From Variovorax paradoxus (lineage in GTDB: Bacteria > Pseudomonadota > Gammaproteobacteria > Burkholderiales > Burkholderiaceae_C): a stretch of DNA of 64,000 bases. The translations under genes and the position numbers were made by a program. The stretch is from the NCBI RefSeq assembly GCF_022009635.1, contig NZ_CP091716.1:1999001-2063000 (forward strand), written 5' to 3'. Shown one piece after another: positions 46,562-56,047 of this stretch (the stretch's first letter is position 1; each line of letters begins with the position of its first letter). The notes under the pieces are model-generated. The model was not told where the DNA came from, ran no database searches, and saw nothing but the letters and a program-made list of their open reading frames with translations.

Positions 46562-49410
46562 CAGGCAAAGCTCCGCGATTCGCCGGCGCCGAACAGGTTG
46601 CTCGTGCAACGACCGCAGATCGTCGGATGGGCTGCGTCGTGGCCCACGTCGTCACGGTAGTGCCAGCAGCGTTCGCACTTCTGCGCGGCGCTCGGCGTCA
46701 CCACCGTCGACAACGCCTCGCCTGCGGCCAGCGCGATGGCCGAGGTGATGAAGACGAACTTCAGGTCCTCGCCCAGCGAGCCCAGCAGCGCGAAGTCGTC
46801 GGCGGGGGCCGTCAGCTGCAGGTTGGCTTGCAGCGACGAGCCGACCTTGCCTTCGGCGCGCACGGCCTCGATGTCCTTGTTCACCACGTCGCGGATCTCG
46901 CGGATGCGGTTCCACTTGGCGAGCAGGGCCTCGTCGGGCGCGTCGAACTTGCTGTAGGTCTGCGTGAAGATCGATTCGCCCGGCTTGCCGGTGCCCACGA
47001 ACTTCCAGGCCTCTTCGGCCGTGAAGCTCAGGAACGGCGCCATCCAGCGCAGCATGGCTTGCGAGATGTGCCACAGCGCCGTCTGCGCGCTGCGCCGTGC
47101 CAGCGAGCCCGGGGCCGTCGTGTAGAGGCGGTCTTTCAGGATGTCGAGGTAGAAGCCGCCCAGGTCTTCCGAGCAGTAGATCTGCAGCTTGGCAACCACC
47201 GGGTGGAATTCGTACACCTTGTAGTGCGCGAGGATCTCGGCCTGGAACTGCGCGGCGCGCGACAGCGCATAGCGGTCGATCTCGAACAGCTGGTCGAGCG
47301 GCACGCCGTCTTTCTCGATGTCGAAGTCGCTGGTGTTCGCGAGCAGGAAGCGCAGCGTGTTGCGGATGCGGCGGTAGGCGTCGACCACGCGGGCGAGGAT
47401 CTTGTCGTCGCCGGCGATGTCGCCTGAATAGTCGCTCGCGGCCACCCACAGGCGGATGATTTCCGAGCCCAGCTTGTTGCTGATTTCCTGCGGGTCGATG
47501 CCGTTCTTGAGCGACTTGCTCATCTTGATGCCCTTGGCATCCACCGTGAAGCCGTGCGTCAGCAGGCCGCGGTAGGGCGCGCGGTCTTCCAGCGCGCAGG
47601 CGATGAGCAGCGACGAGTGGAACCAGCCGCGGTGCTGGTCGTGGCCTTCGAGGTACAGGTCGGCTTCGGGCCCTGTGTCGTGGTGGACCGTGGGGTGCGT
47701 GCCGCGCAGCACGTGGGAGAAGGTCGAGCCGGAGTCGAACCAGACCTCGAGGATGTCGGTGCTCTTGGTGTAGTGCGGTGCGTCTTCGGCGCCGAGGATT
47801 TCCTCGACCGTGACGCGGCTCCAGGCCTCGATGCCGCCTTTTTCGACGATGTCGGCGGCCTGGTCGAGGATTTCCATGGTGCGCGGATGCAGCTCGCCCG
47901 AATCCTTGTGCAGGAAGAACGGGATCGGCACGCCCCAGCTGCGCTGGCGGCTGATGCACCAGTCGGGGCGGCCGGCGATCATGTCGTGCAGGCGCGCCTT
48001 GCCGTTCTCGGGGTAGAAGCTGGTCTGCTCGATGGCGTCGAGCGCGGTCTGGCGCAGCGTCTTGGGCGCCTTGTCCTTGGTGAACACGCCTTCGCCCTCG
48101 TCCATGCGCACGAACCACTGCGCCGCGGCGCGGTAGATCACCGGCGTCTTGTGGCGCCAGCAGTGCGGGTAGCTGTGGGTGATGGTCTCGGTGGTCAGCA
48201 GGCGGTTGGCGTCGCGCAGCGCGGCGACGATGACCGGCACGGCCTTCCAGATGTTCTGGCCGCCGAACAGCGGGAAGTCGGGCGCATAGCTGCCGTTGCC
48301 CTGCACCGGGTTCAGGATGTCGTCGTACGCCACGCCGTGGGCGATGCAGGAGTTGAAGTCGTCCACGCCGTAGGCGGGCGAGGAGTGCACCAGGCCCGTG
48401 CCGTCGGTGGCGGTGGCGTAGTCGGCCAGGTAGATGGGCGACAGGCGCTTGTAGCCGGCGTCCACGTCGTAAAGCGGATGCTCGAATTCGAGGCCGCCGA
48501 GCTTCTCGCCCTTGACCGTGGCCAGCACCTTGCCGTCGAGCGCATAGCGCGTCATGCACATCTCGACCAGCGAGTTGGCCAGGATCAGCAGGCCGCGCTC
48601 GGTGTCAACCAGCGAGTACTCGAGCTCGGGGTTGAGGTTGATCGCCTGGTTGGCGGGGATGGTCCAGGCGGTGGTGGTCCAGATCACCGCGAAGATGTCG
48701 CCCAGGATCGTGTGGTCGGTGCCGAAGGCCTTGAGCACCTTCTCGCGCTCGTGCGCCTTGAAGGCGACGTCGATGGTCTGGCTCTTCTTGTCGGCGTATT
48801 CGATCTCGAATTCGGCCAGCGAGGAGCCGCAGTCGAAGCACCAGTACACGGGCTTGAGGCCGCGGTAGACGAAGCCGCGCTCGATCACGCGCTTGAACGC
48901 GCGCAGCTCGCCGGCCTCATTGGCGAAGTCCATGGTCTTGTAGGGATGGTCCCATTCGCCCAGCACGCCCAGGCGCTGGAAGTCGGCCATCTGCTGGGCG
49001 ATCTGCCCGGTGGCGAAGGCGCGGCTCTTGGCCTGCATCTCGTCGCGGCTCAGGTTGCGGCCGAACTGCTTTTCGATGGCGTTCTCGATCGGCAGGCCGT
49101 GGCAGTCCCAGCCGGGCACGTAGAGCGCGTCGTAGCCTTCGAGCTGGCGCGCCTTGGTGATCATGTCCTTGAGGATCTTGTTCACCGCGTGGCCCATGTG
49201 GATCTGGCCGTTGGCGTACGGCGGGCCGTCGTGCAGGATGAACTTGGGCGCGCCGTGGCGGGCGTCGCGCAGGCGGTGGTAGCGGCCTTCGTCGTTCCAT
49301 TCCTTCACCCAGCCCGGTTCGCGCTTGGGCAGGTCGCCGCGCATCGGGAAGGGGGTGTCGGGCAGGTTCAGCGTGGAACGGTAATCTTTGGTGGAAGCGG
49401 CGTCAGACAT
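46561..49410 (-). CDS. ileS: Isoleucyl-tRNA synthetase IleS
   Basis: A 949-residue class I synthetase charging tRNA-Ile. The HIGH motif lies in [18 protein letters not shown] in [13 protein letters not shown], and the C-terminal zinc finger is [12 protein letters not shown] with CGRCTSN. The editing domain lies between. Length fits the bacterial family. It is followed by lspA at a 1-nt overlap and preceded by ribF with a 133-bp gap that holds an inverted repeat. Confidence 0.98.
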   Translation of the reverse strand: MSDAASTKDYRSTLNLPDTPFPMRGDLPKREPGWVKEWNDEGRYHRLRDARHGAPKFILHDGPPYANGQIHMGHAVNKILKDMITKARQLEGYDALYVPGWDCHGLPIENAIEKQFGRNLSRDEMQAKSRAFATGQIAQQMADFQRLGVLGEWDHPYKTMDFANEAGELRAFKRVIERGFVYRGLKPVYWCFDCGSSLAEFEIEYADKKSQTIDVAFKAHEREKVLKAFGTDHTILGDIFAVIWTTTAWTIPANQAINLNPELEYSLVDTERGLLILANSLVEMCMTRYALDGKVLATVKGEKLGGLEFEHPLYDVDAGYKRLSPIYLADYATATDGTGLVHSSPAYGVDDFNSCIAHGVAYDDILNPVQGNGSYAPDFPLFGGQNIWKAVPVIVAALRDANRLLTTETITHSYPHCWRHKTPVIYRAAAQWFVRMDEGEGVFTKDKAPKTLRQTALDAIEQTSFYPENGKARLHDMIAGRPDWCISRQRSWGVPIPFFLHKDSGELHPRTMEILDQAADIVEKGGIEAWSRVTVEEILGAEDAPHYTKSTDILEVWFDSGSTFSHVLRGTHPTVHHDTGPEADLYLEGHDQHRGWFHSSLLIACALEDRAPYRGLLTHGFTVDAKGIKMSKSLKNGIDPQEISNKLGSEIIRLWVAASDYSGDIAGDDKILARVVDAYRRIRNTLRFLLANTSDFDIEKDGVPLDQLFEIDRYALSRAAQFQAEILAHYKVYEFHPVVAKLQIYCSEDLGGFYLDILKDRLYTTAPGSLARRSAQTALWHISQAMLRWMAPFLSFTAEEAWKFVGTGKPGESIFTQTYSKFDAPDEALLAKWNRIREIRDVVNKDIEAVRAEGKVGSSLQANLQLTAPADDFALLGSLGEDLKFVFITSAIALAAGEALSTVVTPSAAQKCERCWHYRDDVGHDAAHPTICGRCTSNLFGAGESRSFA

Positions 49411-49440
49411 GTTGGGGTGCGAAGCGGAAGGCTTCTAGGG

Positions 49441-49522
49441 GGCTTCGACAGGCTCAGCCCGAACTGCATGAAGCGTGTCGGTGCGGAAGATATAGCCGTT
49501 CGCCCTGAGCTTGTCGAAGGGC
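49441..49522. repeat. Intergenic inverted repeat between ribF and ileS
   Basis: The arms GGCTTCGACAGGCTCAGCCC (49441-49463 with GAA) and CCGTTCGCCCTGAGCTTGTC (49497-49522 with GAAGGGC) are near-complementary; the central 35 bp are unique. The element of type TTCGACARGCTCAGNNCGAAC is a known dispersed repeat of Burkholderiales genomes. It would form a long stem in the ribF-ileS transcript. Confidence 0.85.
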
Positions 49523-49543
49523 GGCAGCACGGGGCGTGCAGGG

Positions 49544-50581
49544 CTAAATTCGGTCGCGCGTGGTCTGGCGGTGGGTTTCGGCGTGGGTGGACGCAAAGAA
49601 CGCGCGCGCGTCGCGCCCATCCTTCGCGATGCCCGCTGTGAGGGCCTCGAGGCTGGTGTAGCGCAATTCGTCGTGCAGTTTGTGCAGGAGTTCCACGCGG
49701 ACGATTTTACCGTAGGCCCCTTCGGTTCCCAGATGCGAGGGCCACTCCAGGCAATGGGTTTCCAGCAGGACCCGCCCGCCGTTGACGTCGTTGGCGTCCA
49801 GCGAGGGGCGCACGCCCAGGTTCGCCACGCCCGGCAGCGGCTGGTCGGCCAGCCCGTGGACCAACACCGCGAAGATGCCGCTGGCGGCCGGCTTCCAGTG
49901 CTTGAAGCGCAGGTTGAGGGTGCGAAAGCCGTCGTCCAGCCCCGGCGCCGAGGCGCCCAGCGCGCGGCCGAGCTTGCGGCCGTGGACCACGTGGCCGGAG
50001 ATCGTGTAGGGCCGCCCGAGCAGCGTCTGGGCGTCGGCCATGCGGCCCTCGGCCAGCGCCTCGCGCACGGCGGAGCTGGAAACCCGCAGGCCGTGCACTT
50101 CGTAGCTGTTCATGCGCGCCACGTCGAAGCCGCGGGCGTCGCCGGCCGCGTCGAGCATGGCGTAGTCGCCGGCCCGCTTGGCGCCGAAGCGGAAATCGTC
50201 GCCCACCAGCACGTAGCGCGCGCCCAGACCGTCGACCAGCACGTTCTGGATGAATTCTTCCGGCGTCTGCGAGGCCAGCCGGTTGTCGAAGGGCAGCACG
50301 ATGGTCTGCGCCACGCCGCAGGCGGCCAGCTCGCTGAGCTTGTCGCGCAGCGTGCCGATGCGCGCCGGCGCCAAGTCAGGTTTCTTGGTGAGCGCGGCGA
50401 AATAATCGCGCGGATGGGGCTCGAAGGTGAGCACGCAGCTCGGCAGCCCGCGCTGGCGGGCCTCGGTCTGCAAAAGCGCGAGCATGGCCTGGTGGCCACG
50501 GTGCACGCCGTCGAAATTGCCAATGGTGAGGGCGCAGGCGGGGGCTACGCCCGGGTGCCGGAAGCCGCGAAAAACCTGCAT
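49544..50581 (-). CDS. ribF: Bifunctional riboflavin kinase/FAD synthetase RibF
   Basis: RibF phosphorylates riboflavin to FMN and adenylates it to FAD. The 345-residue protein has the N-terminal FAD synthetase with IGNFDGVHRGHQAML and YVLVGDDFRFGAKRAGD, and a C-terminal riboflavin kinase with PGVANLGVRPSLDAND. The order ribF-ileS-lspA is standard. The C-terminus extends slightly (THAETHRQTTRDRI) with no clear feature. FMN and FAD feed PaaE, the acyl-CoA dehydrogenases and TrxB of this window. Confidence 0.97.
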   Translation of the reverse strand: MQVFRGFRHPGVAPACALTIGNFDGVHRGHQAMLALLQTEARQRGLPSCVLTFEPHPRDYFAALTKKPDLAPARIGTLRDKLSELAACGVAQTIVLPFDNRLASQTPEEFIQNVLVDGLGARYVLVGDDFRFGAKRAGDYAMLDAAGDARGFDVARMNSYEVHGLRVSSSAVREALAEGRMADAQTLLGRPYTISGHVVHGRKLGRALGASAPGLDDGFRTLNLRFKHWKPAASGIFAVLVHGLADQPLPGVANLGVRPSLDANDVNGGRVLLETHCLEWPSHLGTEGAYGKIVRVELLHKLHDELRYTSLEALTAGIAKDGRDARAFFASTHAETHRQTTRDRI

Positions 50582-50640
50582 CGGTGAGTATCTTTTTGAT
50601 AGCGCCTTTCGCCCGTCAAATGGGCGAATCAGGCCGATTT

Positions 50641-50664
50641 GTCACAAAGCCGGTATATTGTGAC
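50641..50664. promoter_or_regulatory. Inverted repeat upstream of the HNH gene
   Basis: GTCACAA-N10-TTGTGAC has perfect 7-bp arms; the spacer contains TATA of a -10-like TATATT (50654-50659). It lies 84 bp before the HNH start and 60 bp before ribF. It looks like a regulator site over a promoter. A further hairpin TTCGCCC/GGGCGAA is at 50608-50628. The regulator is unknown. Confidence 0.5.
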
Positions 50665-50747
50665 GCAGTGCGTTGATTGGCGTGGGTCTCCAACGCGCTC
50701 CGTGTCCCTGGTCTTTCCGTGTTCTCTCCCTTTTCGAGGAGGCGTGT

Positions 50748-51308
50748 GTGAAGGTCTTGAAGCTGTCGGCCCAAGGGCTGCCCCAGTCATGGATTTCGCT
50801 GGAACAGGCGGTGATCCACTATGCGGCGGACGAAGTTCGCTGGGAGGTGGGCGCGCAGGTGGCCGTGTTCCGTGGCGGCCACAACGCCATCACGGGCGAG
50901 CAATCGCAGATCGCGATCAACAGCATCATCGGCACCAAGGGCGTGCCGCGCATCAATCCCTTCACGCAGCGGCCGGGGCTGACCAACAGCAAGCTGTTCT
51001 CGCGCGACCGCAATGTCTGCGCTTATTGCGGCGGTCATTTCCATGAAGACGAGCTCACGCGGGAGCACATCATTCCCTTTGCCCAGAAGGGCATCGACAC
51101 CTGGATGAACGTGGTCACGGCCTGTAAGCCGTGCAACCACCGCAAGAGCAGCCGCACGCCCGAGCAGGCCAACATGCCGCTGCTTTACGCACCGTACGTG
51201 CCCAGCCTCTGGGAAGACTTCATCCTGCGCAACAGGCGCATCCTGGCCGACCAGATGGAGTTCCTGATGGCGCACCTGCCGCAAAGCTCGCGGCTGCACG
51301 ACACCTAG
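50748..51308 (+). CDS. HNH endonuclease family protein
   Basis: A 186-residue protein with an HNH domain at about 88-133: Cys91, Cys94, Cys126 and Cys129 form a zinc site (CAYCGG, CKPCN), and His107 (REHIIPF) and His131 are the likely catalytic residues. The N-terminal 85 residues are unrelated to known domains I can name. The GTG start at 50748 has GAGGAGG at 5 nt. It has no restriction or phage neighbours; relatives are single chromosomal genes in Burkholderiales. Function unclear; nicking nuclease or repair are options. Confidence 0.88.
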   Translation: MKVLKLSAQGLPQSWISLEQAVIHYAADEVRWEVGAQVAVFRGGHNAITGEQSQIAINSIIGTKGVPRINPFTQRPGLTNSKLFSRDRNVCAYCGGHFHEDELTREHIIPFAQKGIDTWMNVVTACKPCNHRKSSRTPEQANMPLLYAPYVPSLWEDFILRNRRILADQMEFLMAHLPQSSRLHDT

Positions 51309-52099
51309 CTTGATCGCTTCCAGGAAGGCGGCCGCTTCTCGATGAAGGCCTGAACGCCTTCCAGCGCGCTTTCGTCCATCATGTTGCAGGCCATGGTCTG
51401 GCTGGCGTCGGCCAGCGCGGCTTCGATGCCGGTTTCGAGCTGGCGGTAGAAGAGAGCCTTGCCCAGCGCCAGTGCCTTGCGGGGCTTGGCGACGATGCTG
51501 GCCACCAGCGCCTCGACGGCGGCGTCGAGTTCGGCGGGTGCTGCCACACGGTTGACCAGCCCCTTTTCACGCGCTTCCTCCGCGCCGATGAATTCCCCGG
51601 TCACGAGCATCTCGAAGGCTTCCTTGCGCCCGAGATTGCGCGAGAGCGTGACGCTCGGCGTGGCGCAGAACAGCCCCACGTTGACGCCGCTGACAGCGAA
51701 GCGGGCCTCGCTCGACGCCACCGCCAGGTCGCATATGGCGACCAGCTGGCAGCCCGCCGCGGTCGCGATGCCGTGCACGCGGGCGATCACCGGCACCTCG
51801 AGCTTCTGGATCGACAGCATCATCGCGCCGCAGCGCTCGAACAGCTGCTGGTAGTAGCCGAGCGAGGGTTCGGCGCGCATTTCCTTCAGGTCATGGCCGG
51901 CGCAGAAGGCCTTGCCCGCCGCCGCGATGACGACGGCGCGCACGCTTTCGTCGGCCGCTATGTCGCCGAGCGCCTGTTCCAGCGCGCCCAGCATGCCTTC
52001 CGAGAGGGCGTTGAACGAGGCCGGGCGGTTCAGCGTCAGCGTGACCACGCCGCGCGCGTCGCGCGAGTGCAGCACGAAGGGGGCGGCGGTGTCGGTCAT
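51305..52099 (-). CDS. Enoyl-CoA hydratase/isomerase family protein
   Basis: A 264-residue crotonase. It has the CoA loop AAGKAFCAGHDLKEM and oxyanion helix HGIATAAGCQLVAICDLAVAS. The usual catalytic G-x-x-P-G segment is replaced by GVNVGLFCATPSV, as in the ECHDC3-like branch, so ordinary hydration activity is uncertain. It overlaps the convergent HNH gene by 4 nt and follows the lipase gene by 13 bp. It may share a transcript with the lipase and dehydrogenase genes. Confidence 0.9.
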   Translation of the reverse strand: MTDTAAPFVLHSRDARGVVTLTLNRPASFNALSEGMLGALEQALGDIAADESVRAVVIAAAGKAFCAGHDLKEMRAEPSLGYYQQLFERCGAMMLSIQKLEVPVIARVHGIATAAGCQLVAICDLAVASSEARFAVSGVNVGLFCATPSVTLSRNLGRKEAFEMLVTGEFIGAEEAREKGLVNRVAAPAELDAAVEALVASIVAKPRKALALGKALFYRQLETGIEAALADASQTMACNMMDESALEGVQAFIEKRPPSWKRSS

Positions 52100-52112
52100 G
52101 GCGAATGCCTCC

Positions 52113-53480
52113 TCAGTTGGTCAGCTCGAGCACGGTCACGTGCTCCTGCGCGGCGGGCCACGTCAGGCCGGTGATGCGCTCGCCGTTGAACTCGCCGGTC
52201 ACCGCGCGCGGCGCGCCGCCGCCTTCCAGGCGCAGCCGGGACGTGGCGACACCCGCGCCCTTGGGCGGCACGCCCGGCGGCGGGCTCTTGCCGTCGAAGC
52301 GCATGGTGTCCCGCTGGGCGTCGAAGTAGCCGCGCGGGCGCGTGAAGACGACGACCGAGCTCGCGCCGTTGTCGGCCGGCATGATGCGCTCCGGTCGCAG
52401 GTGCACGAAGCTGCCGCTGCGCGGGAACGGGCTGCGATAGATGTGCGTGGTGCCGTAGCCCGGTGCGCTCAGGACGAATTCATAGGCGGTGTCGCCGCGT
52501 GCGTTGAACGGGCCCCAGCGGCCGTCTGCTCCGACCGTCTTGGTGTGCACGGCCTCGCCGCGCCGTACGCCGGTTGCCGGGTCCACGGCATGGACCGTTA
52601 CCTGCGCGCCGTTCAGTGCGAGGTTTTCGGCGCCGAGCGCACGGCCGTCGAGCACAACCTTCGTGTCCGGCGCCACGGCGGTGGTGCGCGGCGCTTCTCC
52701 GGTCAGGAATTGCCATGTCGCCGCGAATGCCGCAGGCGAGAAAGAAGTCTCGCGGTGGTCCACGCGCGGCAGCACGACATTGGTCGCGCCCTTGAGCGCG
52801 GGGCCGTCGAAGCCGATGTTGGTCGGCTTGCCGGGAGCGCCGATCCATGTGCCGTCGGGCTGCGCGTACTTGTCGTTGTTGTCGGAGCGCAGGGTCATCC
52901 ACTTCACGCCCGGCGTGACTTCCTCTCCGTTCGGCCCCTTCGGCGCATTGAGCTGCCGCATGAAGCCCGAGAGACCCGAGAACTCGTTGTTCTCCCGGAA
53001 GCCCTTCACCGCCCAGATGCCGTGCGCGGGGTTGCCGCCCAGCACCACATGGCTCACCACGGCCGCGCCGCCGCCGTTCTGCACGTAGTTGCGAATGGTG
53101 TTGCCGCCGCGCGAATTGCCGATCAGCACCACCTTGGCGGCGCCCGTGTCCTTCAGCACCTTGTCGACCTGGGCCTTGAGGAACGCCGCCGACTCGGCCG
53201 TCGAACTGCGTCCGGGCTGGGCCACGGCGTCGTCGTCGCGCGCGAGCGGGTTCGGCTGGTCGAAGGCGAAGAGCCGGTCGGCCGGCCAGCCGTTCGACTC
53301 GAAACGCCAGATCGTCGTCTGCCAGAGCGCGGCCGAGTCGCCGTTGCCGTGCACGAACACGATCGGCGGCCGCTCCGCATACGACGGCGAGGTGGGTGAA
53401 GAGGTGGCGCAGGCGGTCAGCATGGCGGTGGCGGCTGTCCCGATGACGGCCATGGCTAGAAGGGTGCGGCGGGATTGCAT
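52113..53480 (-). CDS. Lipoprotein alpha/beta hydrolase (lipase) with C-terminal beta domain
   Basis: A 455-residue secreted esterase/lipase. The signal ends in lipobox LTAC (Cys24). The hydrolase part has oxyanion segment VFVHGNGD, nucleophile elbow GNSRGG with Ser123, and a likely catalytic His242 (VDHRETSF); the acid could be Asp200 or Asp203. From about residue 275 a carboxypeptidase-regulatory-like beta domain follows (GAQVTVHAVDPATG; GRWGPFNARGDTAYEF), resembling the two-domain layout of Archaeoglobus lipase. It lies 128 bp from the acyl-CoA dehydrogenase pair, which could use the released fatty acids. Confidence 0.85.
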   Translation of the reverse strand: MQSRRTLLAMAVIGTAATAMLTACATSSPTSPSYAERPPIVFVHGNGDSAALWQTTIWRFESNGWPADRLFAFDQPNPLARDDDAVAQPGRSSTAESAAFLKAQVDKVLKDTGAAKVVLIGNSRGGNTIRNYVQNGGGAAVVSHVVLGGNPAHGIWAVKGFRENNEFSGLSGFMRQLNAPKGPNGEEVTPGVKWMTLRSDNNDKYAQPDGTWIGAPGKPTNIGFDGPALKGATNVVLPRVDHRETSFSPAAFAATWQFLTGEAPRTTAVAPDTKVVLDGRALGAENLALNGAQVTVHAVDPATGVRRGEAVHTKTVGADGRWGPFNARGDTAYEFVLSAPGYGTTHIYRSPFPRSGSFVHLRPERIMPADNGASSVVVFTRPRGYFDAQRDTMRFDGKSPPPGVPPKGAGVATSRLRLEGGGAPRAVTGEFNGERITGLTWPAAQEHVTVLELTN

Positions 53481-53608
53481 GTTTCGGTCCTGGGGCTGGA
53501 GTGCACGTGAAAACGCCCGCCGGCGCAAGAGCGGGCGGGCGTTGCCGGATGCTAGCGGAACACTGTGAAACCGGCTTTGCCGGGCCGCGGGTGCCGCCGC
53601 TGTTGTCG

Positions 53609-54724
53609 TTATGCGAAGACGCCGGCGGTGTCCTGCATGCGGGCCGACACTTCGCCCAGGTGGTGCAAGGTGTCGCCGAAGGTCAGCTCGAGCTGCGTGA
53701 GCTTGCGGAAGTAGTGGCTGCCGATGTATTCGTCGGTCACCCCGATGCCGCCGTGCAGCTGCACCGAGTTGGCGGCCACGTAGCGCATCGACGTACCCAG
53801 CTGGTACTTGGCGCGCGCCAGCGCCTGGCGGCGTTCTTCCGCCGGGGCGTTGAGCTTGAGCGTCGCGTAGTAGCTCATCGAGCGCGCGAGTTCGAGCTGC
53901 ATCTTCATGTCGGCGACGCGATGGCGCAGCGCCTGGAAGCTGGAGATGACCACGCCGAACTGCTTGCGCTGGTTCAGGTATTCCACGGTGAGGGCCACGG
54001 TCTTGTCCATCACGCCCACTGCCTCGGCGCAGGTGGCGGCAATGCCGACATCCACCGCGTATTCGAGCGCTGCCAGGCCGTCGAGCGTGACCAGCGTGGC
54101 GTCGGCCTTGTCGAACACGACTTCGGCGGCACGGGAGCCGTCCTGCGTGCCGTAGCCGCGCGCTTCGACGCCGCTGGCGCTGCGCTCGACCAGGAAGAGG
54201 GCGATCTTGCCGTCGACCTTGGCGGGCACCAGGTAGGCATCGGCTTCGTCGCCCACCGGCACCACGCTCTTGGCGCCGTTCAACGACCAGCCGTTGCCGT
54301 TCTTCGCGGCATGGGCGTCGCACACGTCCAGGCGGTAGCGCGCCTTGCGCTCCTGGTACGCCAGCACCACGATGGCCTGGCCACCGGCGATGCGCGGCAG
54401 CCAGCCGTTCTGGATATCGGTGCCGGCGTAGCCGTTGAGCACCGCACCGGCGATCAGCGTCTGCGCGAAGGGCTCCAGCACGATGCCGCGGCCCAGCTCT
54501 TCCATGACGACCATGCCGGCCACCGGGCCCATGCCCAGGCCGCCGTTGTCCTCGCTGATGTACAGGCCGCCCAGGCCGAGTTCGGCCAGCTCGTCCCAGG
54601 CTTCGCGCGAGAAGCCGCCCTTGGCTTCGATGCCGCGGCGGCGCTCGAAGTCATAGCCCTTGTCGACCCACTTGCGAACGGCGTCGCGCAGTTGTTCCTG
54701 GTCGTCGGAAAAATTGAAATCCAT
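53609..54724 (-). CDS. Acyl-CoA dehydrogenase, small subunit of a PimC/PimD-like pair
   Basis: A 371-residue flavin enzyme subunit. N-terminal SDDQEQLRDAVRKWVDKGYDFERR and C-terminal SVQLHGGIGVTDEYIGSHYFRKL show the ACAD fold. In the segment where MCAD has its catalytic Glu (YEGT), this reads TFGD, so the base is not seen there. It follows the larger ACAD gene by 12 bp, as in pimeloyl-CoA dehydrogenase (PimC/PimD) type heteromers, a probable function. Dicarboxyl-CoA is a candidate substrate only by analogy. Confidence 0.88.
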   Translation of the reverse strand: MDFNFSDDQEQLRDAVRKWVDKGYDFERRRGIEAKGGFSREAWDELAELGLGGLYISEDNGGLGMGPVAGMVVMEELGRGIVLEPFAQTLIAGAVLNGYAGTDIQNGWLPRIAGGQAIVVLAYQERKARYRLDVCDAHAAKNGNGWSLNGAKSVVPVGDEADAYLVPAKVDGKIALFLVERSASGVEARGYGTQDGSRAAEVVFDKADATLVTLDGLAALEYAVDVGIAATCAEAVGVMDKTVALTVEYLNQRKQFGVVISSFQALRHRVADMKMQLELARSMSYYATLKLNAPAEERRQALARAKYQLGTSMRYVAANSVQLHGGIGVTDEYIGSHYFRKLTQLELTFGDTLHHLGEVSARMQDTAGVFA

Positions 54725-54736
54725 GTTCGTGTCTCC

Positions 54737-55918
54737 TCAGCCCAGAACCGTCTGCGCGACGATGTTGCGTTGCACTTCGTTCGAGCCACCGTAGATGGTG
54801 GTCTTGCGCATGTTGAAGAAGGTCGACGTCAGCGGCGCGAGCGCCGGGTTGCCGCCCGGGAAGTTGCCTTGCCAGCCGGCTTCCATCGCCTCGCGGATCA
54901 GTGGCAGCGAGTAGGCGCCGCCGGCCAGCATCATCAGTTCGCTGTAGCGCTGCTGGATCTCGCTGCCGCGGATCTTCAGCAGGCCCGCCACGTCCAGCGA
55001 GTTCTTGCCCGAGGTGGCGGCCGACAGCACGCGCAGCACCATCATCTCCAGGGCGACGATGTCGACTTCGAGCTTGGCGATCTCGTCGCGGAAGCGCTGG
55101 TCTTCGTACACGCCTTCGCTCTTGGCGATGCGCTTGAGGCGCTCGAGTTCGCGTTTGGCGCGGTTCACGTCGGCGATGTTGGTGCGCTCGTGCGAGAGCA
55201 GGTGCTTGGCGTAGGTCCAGCCCTTGTTCTCTTCGCCGATCAGGTTCTCGGCGGGCACTTCGACGTTGTCGAAGAACACCTCGTTCACTTCATGGCCGCC
55301 GTCGAGCAGCTTGATCGGGCGCACGGTGACGCCAGGCGACTTCATGTCGAGCAGCAGGAAGCTGATGCCAGTCTGGGGCTTGCCTTCGTTGCTGGTGCGC
55401 ACGAGGTTGAACATCCAGTCGCCGTACTGGCCGAGCGTGGTCCAGGTCTTCTGGCCGTTGACGATGTATTTGTCGCCTTTGCGCTCTGCCTTGGTCTTGA
55501 CCGAAGCGAGGTCGGAACCCGAGCCCGGTTCGCTGTAGCCCTGGCTCCACCAGACTTCGCCGCTGGCGATGCCCGGGAGGAAGCGCTTCTGCTGCTCGGC
55601 GTTGCCGAAGGCCATGATCACCGGTGCGACCATCACGGGGCCGAACGGCACGATGCGCGGCGCGCCGGCCAGCGCGGTTTCTTCCTCGAACAGGTGGCGC
55701 TGCACGGCGGTCCAGCCGGGGCCGCCGAATTCCTTGGGCCAGCCGTAACCCAGCCAGCCCTTCTTGCCGAGGATCTTGGCCCAGCCTTGCAAATCGTCGC
55801 GCGTCAGCTCGAGCGCGTTGTGCACCTTGTGTGAAATCTCTTGGGGAAGGTTTTCTTTGACCCAGGCGCGAACCTCTTCGCGGAACTTCTGTTCTTCGGG
55901 TGTGAAGCTCAAATCCAT
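54737..55918 (-). CDS. Acyl-CoA dehydrogenase, large subunit of a PimC/PimD-like pair
   Basis: A 393-residue acyl-CoA dehydrogenase. The FAD-site segments QGYSEPGSGSDLASVKTKAER and GQKTWTTLGQYGDWMF are present, and the C-terminus is TTIYGGSNEVQRNIVAQTVLG. The usual catalytic Glu slot (YEGT) is Y-G-G-S here, typical of heteromeric ACADs. It is the first gene of the minus-strand unit (large subunit, small subunit, lipase, crotonase). Together with its partner it would oxidise an acyl-CoA that is not a simple straight chain (inference). Confidence 0.9.
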   Translation of the reverse strand: MDLSFTPEEQKFREEVRAWVKENLPQEISHKVHNALELTRDDLQGWAKILGKKGWLGYGWPKEFGGPGWTAVQRHLFEEETALAGAPRIVPFGPVMVAPVIMAFGNAEQQKRFLPGIASGEVWWSQGYSEPGSGSDLASVKTKAERKGDKYIVNGQKTWTTLGQYGDWMFNLVRTSNEGKPQTGISFLLLDMKSPGVTVRPIKLLDGGHEVNEVFFDNVEVPAENLIGEENKGWTYAKHLLSHERTNIADVNRAKRELERLKRIAKSEGVYEDQRFRDEIAKLEVDIVALEMMVLRVLSAATSGKNSLDVAGLLKIRGSEIQQRYSELMMLAGGAYSLPLIREAMEAGWQGNFPGGNPALAPLTSTFFNMRKTTIYGGSNEVQRNIVAQTVLG

Positions 55919-56047
55919 GCGTGCCTCGCTGTGTTGATCGGTTCACCGCAGACGCGGTGTGTCTCCGGAGTCGTGAGTTTTAGCACGGTCGTGCTGTGAA
56001 TCGGTGTCCGCGTTGCGACAAGTGCCGCGCGGATAATCCCGCCTCCC

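Noticed and set aside
50748..51308. Mobile element or prophage remnant suggested by the HNH nuclease
   Set aside because: No integrase, terminase, attachment repeats or composition change nearby; homologues are chromosomal in this order of bacteria.
51305..55918. Assigning the crotonase and dehydrogenases as lower phenylacetate pathway (paaF, paaH)
   Set aside because: They lie 40 kb away, the crotonase lacks the usual catalytic segment and no paaH or paaJ is near.
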